A DNA stretch of 54,881 bases from Phoronis australis (GCA_002633005.1 NMRA01001091.1:1-54881), one strand, 5' to 3'. Positions 1 through 13,600 are shown, counted from the stretch's first letter. Notes: a model not told the origin generated them from the sequence alone. Program-made: numbers and translations.

Positions 1-1376
1 TTTGCTGTCATGTGCAATTAGTCACATCTGGTTTAATTTGTTGATCAAGAATATTAACACTGATAAAAATAGCCTAAGTCCTGGTGAGGTGGGGACTACC
101 GGGACTAACAGTTGATTTGTCATTGACCTGAAAGAATAACTGATGTTATTAAATATATTTTAATAAAATAAAAAACAGGCTCGTAATTGAAAATAAAAAT
201 TATTTGACCATTTTTTCAAAAATTTGAAACGAGCACAGCCCCAGAACTCGCGTTCGCATTATATCCAGGTTCTCATTCACTCTCTTGCACACATTCACAA
301 GTAATTATTTGACCATCAATTTTGCTTTCTTGGTTTAATAATTCTTACGTCTATTTCATGTGTTAAATTTCAAATATCAATCTGGACCAAGTTGAATTTT
401 AAAAATAAAACACCTAATTCGTTCGTCCAAAGCGCAACCTCGTTTTAGAGCTCAATTTCAGTTAACGGTACAGAGCAAGCATAGTTATCATGTTTCTTTA
501 GGCATTTATGGGCCTCGTTCATCCGAGGGGAAAGGTGTTTGTGCCTTCTGACTGAGGGGCATTTTTTTTTCACCGAGTGAGGAGAAAAACCTACCTCCCG
601 ATCATCATCAATAGCACCCCCGCCCTATTGCAAGCTCTCATAGGTTCTGTCTCAAGAACCATTCTGTGCTCTTTCAAACTGTCACCAATGTAGTTACGGG
701 TGATTTGAACTTCACGGGAGAGAACTTTTCAATCACTAGGGGAATTTTTAGGGCCTCATGGGGGGAATTTCGGGGGATTTTCAGTATTTTTTAGAGTGGA
801 ATAGGGCTGATATTCGGCCCAAAAATTGAGGGATTGAGGGCCCTGACCTTTATTGAAAAGAAAAATGCGCATCATCTTTCAACCCGCGGTCATGAAAACA
901 CACCCTGGCTGACCGAAGATTCTCCGGTCGTTGCTATGATGCTCGGCAACCGACGAGATGCGACAAAATATTATCCAACTTTTCGAAAGCATTTATAAAT
1001 TTTACACGGACATATTTTCCTTCGACGCGACGTATGACAACGACCCAACGCTTCCGAATCTCAACGTCCTTGGGGATTGTAAAACAGACAGTTGCGTGTC
1101 CGTACTTTGACTAGCCATTCAACAACGCGGAACTACAAACAGTATGCCGATAAGCCAACAGAGTTATCGTAGCCAGCCTCGTTTTGGAACGCGCCTCTTG
1201 TCGGCATGAATTAGGTCTATGGTGCTAGAGTTGATCGTGAAAGGTCAGTGAGGCCTCACGCTCTTTTCCACGTGCGTAACTGTAGACCTGAGGTACGGTT
1301 CAAATAACTAGTCAGCGATTTTATCCCACTGCCACTGTTCAGTCCAGAAACTCCCAAGTGGTGAACATAGTTAACC
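1..1376. other. Intronic sequence of SRCR-VWA gene, no exon recognised
   Basis: Presumed intron downstream of exon 8. I looked for a further VWA or Cache exon on the minus strand and could not support one. There are G-rich stretches near 740-840 and nothing else notable. Confidence 0.4.
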
Positions 1377-1529
1377 CAGTGGCGGATTTAGGAGGGACAA
1401 GGATGCCATACCCCCGAAAAAAATCTCCTAGATTCCATTTGGCAGTTCGGGGTGCGTATGTCTGAGGGCAAAATCCTCGCAATTACTCTGCCCTGCCCCC
1501 CCCAACTGAATATCCTAGATCCGCCCCTG
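1377..1529. mobile_element. Short MITE with hAT-like termini
   Basis: A 153-bp insertion starting CAGTGGCGGATTTAGGA and ending with the inverted counterpart (read on the other strand: CAGGGGCGGATCTAGGA). Such CAGxGGCGGATxTAG termini are common on hAT-type non-autonomous elements. There is no coding capacity and no clear 8-bp target duplication. It lies only 14 bp beyond the donor of exon 8. Confidence 0.6.
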
Positions 1530-1543
1530 TAAGGTGCACTTAC

Positions 1544-1677
1544 CTGGACTCTCATGACGACAGTTGACATCATGACCATCATGATACTCGGCGTCCGTCA
1601 GTACCACAACGACTGGGTCACAGTTGGTTGACCAGGGACCCTTGATCAGTTTAAAGGCCAGCGATACGGCAATATTA
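1544..1677 (-). CDS. SRCR-VWA exon 8: VWA helix and strand
   Basis: Residues 479-524. NIAVSLAFKLIKG, then CDPVVVVLTDAE, is the typical VWA pattern 'N-I-x-x-A-L-x-x-A-F ... hhhLTDG', with A replacing the usual G after TD. Acceptor TCGCTTACAG, donor CCAG|GTAAGT (strong), phase 1 out. The next exon is left of the window. Sixty bases of this exon are repeated at 2141-2200 by a duplication at an assembly gap. Confidence 0.87.
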
Positions 1678-4600
1678 CTGTAAGCGAAACCAAAAGTCAC
1701 AAACTTGGACCAAATGAAAACCCATGGCACATGATGGATATACTCACCAATCAAGATTGCGTTTTCAATACTTTACGAGTAGTCCGCATGCAGTTATACC
1801 GTCAAAAACTTGCATGCTCGGTGGTCGCGGATTATTTAATAACTTTACGACAGATTTAAGAAAAAACTTTTAAATAATGCATCAAATATCATAAAATTGT
1901 AAAATGCACAGTAGCTGACGAGTGAAATCCTGTTACGTCACGGGTGGACATCAATATTGTGAGCAGGTGCGCGCTTCTATGGCCGATCAGTCGAAATCCA
2001 TTGGTCTGAACTCTGTCGTTTGAGACTGAGGCGTTCACCTCGATTCTCGTTGTGGGAATCCTCTAATGACGGATCCGTTCATATACAGGTCACCTATACT
2101 CTACCACAATTTTTCTAACCAAGATCGAATTTTTTGTCCNTCACAGTTGGTTGACCAGGGACCCTTGATCAGTTTAAAGGCCAGCGATACGGCAATATTA
2201 CTGTAAGCGAAACCAACAGTCACAAACTTGGACCAAATGAAAACCCATGGCACATGATGGATATACTCACCAATCAAGATTTCGTTTTCAATACTTTACG
2301 AGTAGTCCGCATGCCGTTATACCGTCAAAAACTTGCATGCTCGGTGGTCGCGGATTATTTAATAACTTTACGACAGATTTAAGAAAAAAACTTTTAAATA
2401 ATGCATCAAATATCATAAAATTGTACAATGCACAGTAGCAGTCGAGTGAAATCCTGTTACGTCACGGGTGGACATCAATAATGTGAGCAGGTGCGCGCTT
2501 CTATGGCCGATCAGTCGAAATCCATTGGTCTGAACTCTGTCGTTTGAGACTGAGGCGTTCACCTCGATTCTCGTTGTGGGAATCCTCTAATGACGGATCC
2601 GTTTCATATACAGGTCACCTATACTCTACCACAATTTTTCTAACCAAGATCGAATTTTTTGTCCTTGCTCGAGAAGCACAATAGCAGTTTTGAGAACCAT
2701 CCAAGTGTTAGTTAAAATATATTACACTCTTAATCTTCAACGAAAGGATTTCCCATGCTATACTTGCAAACAGCAAACATTGTCCAGTTACCAATCGACC
2801 ATTTAATAACTAAACGGATAATAAACATAATAAATAAAATTAGGTTTTCACGTAAAATCACATATTGTGTGAAGCTCCATCCGCCTTGACATCTGCTATA
2901 GCGGAGAGCAACTGTTTCTTGTTGGCATCTGTTGCTTTAACCAGAACGTTCTTGCGACATGACAACGTCTCGTGGTTCTTAATGATCTTTCTTTGATACT
3001 CGTTCCAGTAGGTGGACGAACTGGTAATGACGTTAAACGTGTCATCCTTGCTCAATTTGTCAAAGATGATCTTGATAATTTCCGCAGCCATGCCTAGTCT
3101 GAAATGGTCACAAACGTGAAGTGTACGGAGAGATAACACTCCACGTGCGGATAGACCCATGTAAATAACAACTAATAACTACTCTGATCCATGGTCATAT
3201 CAAAAAGCGTGAAATGGCTATCAGGCGAGATTAGGCGAGACTGTTGTTGTGTCCGTGAACAATTTCACGTGCATTTAGTGAGAACTTTATATGAGTAACG
3301 ATACGCTAGTGTTGGCTTACGTGTACAGTCAGTACGGATTTTAAATTTTTTTGTCCTCGCCGAACACGTACATGTAGTAGACGCTCTGCTGTTCTTAGGC
3401 TAGATTTTTAAGTAATTGTTATATTTTATAAAGCAGCTTGATGCCTCCATGGAAATTACACTAAATGTTAGAATTTACAGTATGAGAGTGCACGCGCAAA
3501 GACCCATGCCTCTTTATCGTGAATAAAGCATTTTTTCAAAGAAATATTTCATCCAAGTGGTTCTCATATAGGCGTATGTGCCTAGGTTTCGCTTGTAAGT
3601 GCGGGCGGGTGTTCTTTGTACAGGCGCAGTGGATAAAGGTAGACGCATTGTCCTTTCGACAAAAGCGCAGCACTTTCGTGACACTTGATTTGGCAGAGCA
3701 TTTGCTACATTACAATCCGATCAGAGACACATTAACTCATGCAGTTTACGACATTGTTGCAGTTCCTTTTTCAGTATGATTAGTGTACAAGAAAGAGTGC
3801 GCCCCCAAAATATCACAAGAGCAACGCGGGGCGTTGAAATGCGCCCATGATTGCATCGCAAATGGTGTGCTTTTAGGGGGTTTTGTTTGTATCATCGAAA
3901 TAGCCACTAGATGGTGCAAAATACATCGAATCCGTCTGAAAACTAGAACGTTTCTTTAAAAGAAAGCCTGACCAAATTTCATTAAAATTCGTCGAGGAAC
4001 TTCAGAGAAACAGAGGAAAACGAAAAAAAATGAAATTGCCACTAGGGGGGCACAGTGTTCGTCGGTTCCGTCTAAAAGTCGTCGTCTTTTCTTGTTAACT
4101 TCATATAAATACATGTGCTAAATTTAATAAAGATCCTGTAGAGGGCTTAGGATATACAGGTATGGTTGCAAAAAACCAAACCGCCACTAGGAGGCACCAC
4201 AGTACTCAAAGTCATCGGAAAATCATCGTTAGCCATCCCCATCATAGAAAAAACATACATGCCAACTTTCACAATCATCCTTAGGGTGGTTTGGATGACA
4301 GAGGGGCGGACGCCAAAAACGGATTAGAAAATAAGAAAAATGGCCACTAGGTGGCCCAAACTACGAATCCATACAAAAACCGGAGGATAGCGTCATCTCA
4401 CTAATAAATGTCTATGTGCCAAATTTTATGGAAATCCGTTGAGGACCTTTGAAGATACAGAGGTAAACGTAAAAGCTAAAACTACCACTAGGGTGCACAC
4501 CGGTACACCGAGCTGTCCGAGAGTCGTCACCGTCCGTTGTCACCTTCATATAAATATATTTGCTAAATTTAATAATAAAGGTCCTGTAGAATGTTTAGGA

Positions 4601-7600
4601 GATACAATCATGGGCGCAAAAACAAACAAAACTGCCACTAGAGGAGGCGCCACAGTAGTCGAAGTCGTCGGGAAATCATCGTCAACAGTCTTCCTCATAC
4701 TAGTAAGAACATACGTGTAGGCCTATGTGCCAATTTTCACAATCATCCTTAAAGCGGTTTGGTTGTTGGAGGGGCGGACGCCAAAAAACGACTCGAAAAC
4801 AGTACAAATGCCCACTAGATGGCGAAAAATGCCTCGAATCCATCCGAAAACAAGAGGATAGCGTCAACTCATTAAAAATGCCTATGTACTAAATTTCACG
4901 AAAAACCGGTTGAGGTCCTTTTGAAGATACAGAGGCAAACGTAAAAAATTTAAATTGCCACTAGGGGGCACAGTGGCATTCGGGTCGGTCCGAAACTCGT
5001 TGCCCTATGTCGTCAACCCCATAGGAACACACTTGCCAAATTTCAATAAGATCCTGCAAGGGCTTTAGGAGATACAGCCGCGGACGCCGGATGCCCAGAC
5101 AGAGATGACGGCAATATGCGACATATTTATATGTGGTCGCATAAAAATTATTCATGCGATGTGTATAACATGCTGTTCATTTTTAACTTACCTGCCAAAA
5201 TTTCCCATTGAAGTACTTGTGTCCAGAACAATGACAATGTCCTTCGCTTTCTTAACAGAATTGATGAACCAGGGTCTTTCGCGCTTATCAATGTCGTGAA
5301 TGGGGAAACCCATATGATTTCGATCAGGCGGTGTTGCAGGCCACAGCGTAAAAACAGTTGATTCTTTGTCTGCGAAATATTGCCACCTGCACAATGAAAG
5401 TGTATGGTAACTTTATCCATTCCGGGAAAGCTCTCGAAATCATACATCAACCGTAGCTTCAGTAATTGATAACTTAGAACACAGCAAGATGCAAGAAAAA
5501 TAAATTCTGATAACTAATGTAGACTATGCAACCATATTGTAAAGGGGGTAACACCAGCGGTGAGACATTTTAAGCAATATAAGGTAAATGACATGAAATG
5601 GAAGAGAAAACGCACAGGAAATATGTACAGTGCATTGGTAAAGTTAAATCACATAACAATAGAAAAGATGAAGATAAGAAACAATATACAGAAACACCAC
5701 TTGGACACTCAAAACGAAAGCCGCATGCGACCTCTCCCACACCCATAGATAGTTAGGTACGCGCACACAACGCCTACGAGTACCTGGACTCAACTCTTTG
5801 TAAAGTGCCTAGCTTGCGATGAAAACAACTGGCCAGAAACCGGGGTAAACATGAAATAAGAAGGAATCATCTACATACGTCTTTTTATAAATTTTATGCT
5901 TGTACTTCAAACAGTAAACTAACCAAGACCTCGGACCACAGTGTTACTGATCAACACCATTGCTCAGTATTTCTCAATGTGTTTGATACTACAAAAATTA
6001 AACTTCAATAATCCTGGCAAGACTACTTCAATGAAAAGCGCCCTCTTGTTCAAGCTTGTTTATCATCATTCAAGCTTGTCCACTCAAATATTATGTAAGT
6101 TCGGTGCATACTGATAAGCTTGGAAAACCTACTGGAAAAGCGAAAACACCATGAGACAAAAATTCATGCATTGAAATGGTTCTAGCAAGCGACAAACTTC
6201 ACCATCGTGACCAATGGAAGGCAATGTTTCAGACGGGCAACAGCCACTTTCTGCATGTATGTATAGCACAGCCCCACCGTCGACTCGCGTTAAAAAGTCA
6301 CACGCTAATTTTGCTGGAGATAAAACCTGGCCCAATTACAACCACTGGAAACGTGTGTCCTCTAACTAACGGAGAACGCCTTCACCCGATGGGAAAACAA
6401 AAGTGGCCGTGCTTTTGAGTCGGTCTTATACAATCCATAACGAACTCATGGAAAATTCGTCTTTACAGAAATTGCAAGGAATAACGAAGGCCTTTGTGCT
6501 TGCTGCTTGCTCAAACAATGCACTTAAGAATCAGTTAAAGGTAGACGGGATGAACCCCGCTTCAAATCTCATCTCACAGCAACAGACAGCAAACATCCGG
6601 GTAAATAACGTGAGATCGTTATCACACGAACTGTATACTGCTTTTAAAGGAGAATGCCACTCGTTTTAATTAGTCTTTTTTACCGTTTTAATCGATCTAG
6701 GTCCACATCCCCTATTACACGGTCTTCCTCACCTTGTCGAGAGGTGTCGCGTTAACCTGTGAGGAAGGTGAGAAACGACGCAGCGACGTCAGTGGTTCGT
6801 CTGCAGAGTGAAAGCCGCTATATTGCAGTGCATCTTTCCCGCTTGTCCGAACTATGAAGCTGAGAAGAAAGCGGATATATCGTTTTTTTCGACTCCCTTG
6901 AGAGCCCGAAATGCTTAGGAAGTGGCTCGCGGTAGTGAAGAATGAAAGGTACGCTGTTAATAGCAAGTATGAGGCCTTGAAACATCTCCGTGTCTGTGGC
7001 CGGGATTTCGTTGACAGTGATTTCTCTGACAAATTCCGGCTTATCAAAGAAATATCCATATGTTCCGTTGCCTGTGCATGTTCACTAACCAATACTTATA
7101 TAAAACTGAAACAAAGTCTGCCTCTTTAGATACAATTTGCAATGCCTTTGCAGTATTCGTGAGTGCAAATGTTGAGAAGCCAGCAATGAATAAACCACTG
7201 CGTTACCGGCTTTTCATGCCGGCAGAAAAGGTAATTGACCGTGCACCAAGGCCGTGTGAGCGCATGCTAATTCAGTGTTTGCCGACAGAAACTGTTGTGA
7301 AACAATTACTCGATTTTATATGCTATGTTCACATATTAGGGGAATCTTTATTTGGAAATACAAATACATTATTCAAATCATTGTTACTGTACAACCTTTG
7401 CCCTGACGGTCTGTGGAAGGCTAACCCGACTTCGCGGCCCCCGACAAGTAAGTACATTTTCAGGTTCGTGTCTAATTCACATAAATAATTACTTGAACAT
7501 TATTTCCTTGGCTCACTTTTATAGTCTTTTCGTGACTGGAGGTTTAGTTTCCAACTCAAGCTGGTTTATGTTCGTTCCCCACGGCCGCGACGGGCCTGAT

Positions 7601-10600
7601 CGGCTTCCGAGCCACTGGCCGGGATAACGAGTTAGTCCGACCGCGGCGGGCCTGATCGGGTTCAGAGATACTGGCCGAGATAACAAGCGTTTTGTGTGTT
7701 TAGAACTCAAAAAACCACAAGTCTAAATTTACAATATACAGCAATGTTCTCAGATCTAGGTTCTCCTGTCTGTATTTCACGGAAGAATACTTCGAGATCC
7801 GAACAGACCCCAAACTCCTGCTACGAACCTTGGTAAATTGGCCTGCAGAACTTTGTAGAATACAGTGTGTCCAAATACCAATAAATTAGTAACAGCAAAA
7901 TAAAACAACACGTTTGTATACGATCTCGGTGTATTTTTAAGGGTTTTACATCGAAGTTTAATGATTTATTGGTGTTGAACGATGAATTCAAGCTATAAGC
8001 TGACACCAGTAACCCGCTTTTTAAGTTGTTTCACCTTTAATCACCATTGACGTTCAAGCTAAAAATGGCCAATCGAGTATAGTATTGACTTAGAGCCCTA
8101 TTTGATTCGGGCGGCGTCATGTGCAATAATACCAAAGTAATTGGCAATATTCTATCATCCCAAAGTACAGTATTTATGTTATACAAATGTACAAATTGTC
8201 TACCACGTTGGCTCTTACCTATTTGTATTAATCTCACATCTGTAGTACGCCTATCTACTTCACTTTTTAATGTTATTCAATCATCAGTTTTCTATTTACA
8301 AAATTTAGCCTAAGTTAATGTAATTAAATTAGTAGTGTTCATTGCTTTTGTCCTTGCTTATTTATTTTTAGTCTATTCACACGCTTGTGCATGTATATAT
8401 TTATTTCTTCTGTTGTTAGATAAGCATGTAAGGTATGAACTGTATGAATTTATTAGGTTTTAACTACACACTTAATAATTACAATTGTCCAGGTGTCTGG
8501 AAAACAAAAACAACCCATTGTTTTTCGCCTATCAGGCTCGACCTCACTTTTCTACGAGGAAAACGACCCCGAACTGCGCACTTACGTAATGTTTACTACA
8601 CAATGAAGAACTCACGTTGTGATATCGGAGTTATCATTGAGCAAAGCCTTTTGACTGATGGTGACATAGAGGTCAATCCAGGACCAGGCACTCAGGGTTC
8701 AGCCAGCTTCAAGGTCTTATTCACTAACATCAATAGTTCAAGGCGAACAATATTTCAAGATTTGATCATCTCAAGCAATATATTACAGACAGCAATTACA
8801 TGGTCATAGCCATATGTGAATCCGGAACACTGTCCGAAGACAACCTCAGTGCACTTATTATTCCAGAATTCAACATTGCCTACCACACTAACGCCGGGAG
8901 AGGGTTGATCTTGTTTGTCCACAACTCTGTAAATTACAAAACAATTAATACTAAATTGTACAATCAATGAATAACTGTTGGATTGAACTTTATGTCAACC
9001 ACAAGAAGGTATATTATGTTTTTTTTTCTATCGCTCACCCTCACAGACGTCACATGACAGGAAAGCATTTTTCAAGACCTTTGCAGAACAACTGCAAGAA
9101 CTCTCACGAACTAATAAAACAATTGTTATCAACGGGGATTTCAACGCAAGAAATAGTACTTGGCACTCAGACGACAATGACAACCAAGCTGGTCTCGAAA
9201 TATTCGATATTCTCCTCTCAAATGACTGTGTAAAACTAATAAACGATCCGACACGTTTAAAAGAGTATTCACATTCTTGCCTTGATTTATGTATTACTAA
9301 CAATCTCGGATTAATTGTATCCACTTCTGTAAGGCTTCCCATTGGAAACTCGGACCACCACGTTATAGAAACATCAAACAGAAGGAATTACAACCTCATT
9401 AACATGGACAAACTGCGCACTGACATAACCACATTTAACTGGACTGAAATAGTGAGCAAAAGTTACATAAATGACACAGTCTCAGCATTCACACAATCAC
9501 TCTACAACATACTAAATAATAATATCCCATCAACCATGAAAACAATAAAAAACAAGAACAAACCGTGGTTTAACAATAACATTAAGACTGAAATAAATAA
9601 AAGAAACAAACTGTACAGATCGTTCAGAAAATCAAATAACCCGTGCACGTTCAAGTGCTACAAAGAACAGTGCAAGAGTGTGGAAGAACTAATTAAAAAG
9701 ACAAAACAAGACTATAAGATGAACATTATCTCCAACATCAGCAATGTCTCCAAAATGCAAAGGAATATTGGGATATAATAAACAAAATTCGAGGACAGGT
9801 AAAGCAATCTTCATACCCCACCATCCACTCAAAGGAATCAAACACTCAGGCGTCATCCAAAGCTGAAAAAGTAAGTTATTTTTAGAATACTTCACCGCCA
9901 AGAGTCACGTTGCACCAACAACAAGCTTTCCCGAATTCCCAAACAGAACAATAGAACACCTCTCTGACATACAAGCCCAACCATCTGAAGTCCGAAAACT
10001 ACTAGAATATATTGACGAAAACAAAAACGACGGTACCAATATCATAACCAATAAAATGGTAAAGATGATAGCAAGAGAGCTTACAGCTCCTTGGACAACA
10101 TTATACAACAAAATAGTACAATCTGGAAAAATTCCTTTGAACTGGAAGATTGGCATTATGATACCAATACACAAAAAGAACTCCATAACAGACATTGCCA
10201 ACTATCGCCCCATAACTCTACTTAACACCCTATCCAAAATTTTAGAAAAAATAATTTCTCAACACAAGTTTGACCACCTCTCTTCACAAAACCTCATATA
10301 TCGTCGTCAATTCGGATTCATGCCTGGTGACAGCACTGTATCCCAACTTACAGAAATTGTACACGAAATCCACCTCCAGTTTGAGCAAGGATACAACGTG
10401 AGATCCGTATTCTTAGACATTGCGTCAGCTTTTGATGTCGTTCCCCATGATCTGCTTCTACATAAATTACAATGTTACGGTTTTCCGGAACTCTCTTCTC
10501 ATTTTTAAAATCATATCTGGAATGTCGAACTTACAAAGTCCGAATAGAGCGTGTTTTATCGCGCTCATCAGCGCCAGGTTTCGTAAATGCTGGAGTACCA

Positions 10601-13600
10601 CAGGGTAGCGTACTAGGCCCCTTAGTCTGTTTATTGTACATCAATGATAAACTCTAAAACATTCTTATATGCTGATTACACTGCAATTTTCTACCCATTC
10701 TCAAAGAGAATCCCCATGACTCCTTACAATTGCAAACTGACCTAAACAAACTCTAAGACTGGTCTTACAAATAGCAGATGAAATTTAAACCTGAAAAAAG
10801 TGTTGATCTTATATTTTCTAAGTCTAATAATACTCAATTCCAAACAAATCTAATGCTGGAATTATCACTCAGTGGGGAAGTTATTCCCAATAAGTTCGCA
10901 CACAAACACCTTGGATTGCTACTAGACCACAAGCTTACCTTTACTCCTCACTGTCACGAACTCGTTCACAAAGCACAAAAATTAATCAATCCAATAGCGG
11001 AGTTGCAACGCCGCCATACTGGGAATGGGTCAGAATGTTGCATTGTGGTTAAGCCGGTAAACAAGTACGTCGACAAGCGTTGGGGCGAACCGGCCACATG
11101 GAGGTTATACGTGTTGTGTGCCTGGCTGCTATAATACCAGTTAGCGAGATAAAGAATTTTGTTACTACCTTTAATGCACACAAATCACACGTCGTGCAAA
11201 CCAATCGGCCATTCCATATACCCTAATCAATCCCAATAGCCTTTGCGCACCCTAATTTCCGGACATGCGCAATCGTTGAATCGATTCGGTTGCAACTCCG
11301 CTATTAGAATTGTCTCTCGTTATCTCAACTCCGTGCATCTTGAAACTCTGTTCAAGTCTTTTGTTCTTCCACATCTAGATTACTGCGACATAATCTACCA
11401 ATCGGCAAACGCTGGCATACTTCTTCAATTAGAAAGACTACAATACCAAGCAGCTTTAGCCATAACAGGAGCATACAAAGGATCCAACTCAATCAAGGTT
11501 CTAAACAGTCTCAACTGGAGCAAACTAGCAACCCGTCGTAAACTCCACTTGTCCATGTATACATTCAAAGTCTTAACCAACATAAACGATTACTCAAACA
11601 AAATCCTCTTTGACTCCTACAAAAGACCTAACACGAGACCAGGACTGCGGCAAAGTAATATACACACTATTCCATCTTCCCTCAGCCAAGCCTTCAGGAA
11701 ATCTACCATATTAACTTGTATTGACAACTGGAATTCCTTACCATCCAAAATAAAAGAAAGCACTTCAACCGTCACTCTAAAAATAACTTCAAAATGCATA
11801 CTACTACTCAAGAGTTGCCAGTCCCATTGACATCGTTCCTACTTCCCCGCAACCACGAAATAATACTATACAGATCAAAATGCGGTCTATTCCTAAACAA
11901 CGAGAAATTTAGACATAATTTTAATAATATTTCGCCTCTGTGTTGCTGTGGAGACGCATAGACAAATGCTCATGATTTCTTAGCTTGCAAGGAGCAGAGG
12001 GTACAGCTTTTCCAGACACTCGAACAATACCCCAATATCATAAAAAATATTCTGAAATTACGCAAGTGTACAACAAAATTATTTTTTTTTCTATATGGAA
12101 GTCAAGAGCTTAACCCAAATGAAAATAAGGTTTTATTTGAAATAGTATCAAAATTTCTTTATAATATTAAATCTCTTTGTGTTAGTGGATAGAAGTGTAT
12201 TCATGTGTATGAAAATAATTCACTTAGTTTCGTAATCATATGTCATTGTAATCTTCACAATATTTTTTTTAATTTATGTATTTGTGTAAAATAATTGTAT
12301 ACAGATTTTTTATGTATTTGTGTAAAATAATTGTATATAGATTTTTTGTACTGTTTTAACCAAGATATAATGCCTCTTGGCGCTTTCTGGGTTATGTATA
12401 TTCATTGTATCGAAGACTTCGTAATAAACATTATAAAAAAGTAACCCGTGTTGTGAACTGCTGATGACTGCGTGGTAAACCAATGACGTCATTGGATAAT
12501 TTCAACACCTCCGTCTGCCGTCAGCTAACGAAACCGAACGTGCCGTTATCGAGTAGAACTACTCGATCTATAAACTAGGTTGTTTTTGGGTGGCATTCTC
12601 CTTTAATCTGTTCAGATGTAAAAAAGATGTTCTGGCATTGCACATCACGCCCAGAATTGTACATTGTACATGTACAATTGCGTTCCTCAATTTCCAGTTG
12701 CTGGTTCATGACTCTTGGTAATTGGCCCATTATGTTGCGCGCTCAATAGAATTAAGGAAGCAGAATATTGGCTTTGGACTGCTTTCTAGTTTTAGGCTAT
12801 GAAAGTCACGTTTCTTGTCCGTTTTTCAAAATACCACGCGTACATTTCAGGAACAATCGAAATATGCTACTTACAACCATTAAAATGAAAGTTCAAAGTT
12901 CACCCCAAGTGTTTACGGCCATGCTTGTGATGGTCAATTTCGCGCCTCACTAAATATCCAAGTTAATATCCGGAGAATGAGAACATCAGCTGAAGCCGTG
13001 TACAGTTTATTTGGAGATCGAGGCGGATTTTAATGCTAGATCCCCGGTCGAGCTCCTAAAACTCCATTGGTGAAGGTGTCAGCGTAACATTCTTTTTTGC
13101 ACAAAACTGGTGCCACTTGCTTGGATCACCTTGTCCTCGTACGCGAATGATGGACTGCCTCTGAGCCCACTAGTTCCATTAATTGTCAAAGGTAACGAAC
13201 TGTTAGGCAAACTGGCTTGCTTCTGTCTACGTCTCCGCGAGAATTCACATTTCAATTCAAACAGCTGCGAATAACACCCCACACAATGGTGTTCAATTCA
13301 CACCCCTATTCAATACAACTTTTATCGGCCTCTTGTTGCTTGTGCAGAGATCTCGCGGTGACGCAATACGGCGCGAATGGCAGCTTCACCTATCATTTGA
13401 CGGGCCTACATTTGCGTGATTAAACTCGCGTTTGCTTATTTTGCTAAGGTTTTTCTAGGAGTACCTAGTTAGTCCAATACATCTAAAATATCAAAATTCC
13501 GGTGAAGTAATGCTTTAAATGTTATTTAACATTGCATAAAGTAATGAAAACTACGTCATAGCATTCAGTCACTCACACTGGTTGAAATCTGGGAAACCCC

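Larger units (their letters stand above)
8435..12440 (+). mobile_element. Degenerate APE-type LINE (non-LTR retrotransposon) with 2A motif
   Basis: In order on the plus strand: an N-terminal peptide with a 2A motif (8435-8686), APE-like endonuclease (to about 9390), reverse transcriptase (10056-10660), a C-terminal region (11306-11830) and a Cys/His cluster near 11940-11990. A short 3' tail has AATAAA at 12423. Endonuclease motifs GDFNAR and NSDHH, and RT motifs NYRPITLL, FLDIASAFD and GVPQGSVLGP, are readable. Several frameshifts and stops separate them, and the catalytic ADD box reads ADY, so the copy is dead. The order resembles CR1/L2-like elements of marine deuterostomes. The 5' end is uncertain and could begin near 8100. 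Confidence 0.93.

Noticed and set aside
6403-6669. Plus-strand ORF of 88 codons considered as a P-element transposase piece near the THAP relic
   Set aside because: No motif I could match with confidence; only the THAP finger itself is supported.
7060-7488. Plus-strand ORF of 142 codons
   Set aside because: No recognisable domain, overlaps the end of the THAP relic in another frame, no splice support.
8755-10201. Minus-strand ORFs at 8755-8967, 9028-9342, 9689-9901 and 9905-10201
   Set aside because: Shadows of the plus-strand LINE coding region.
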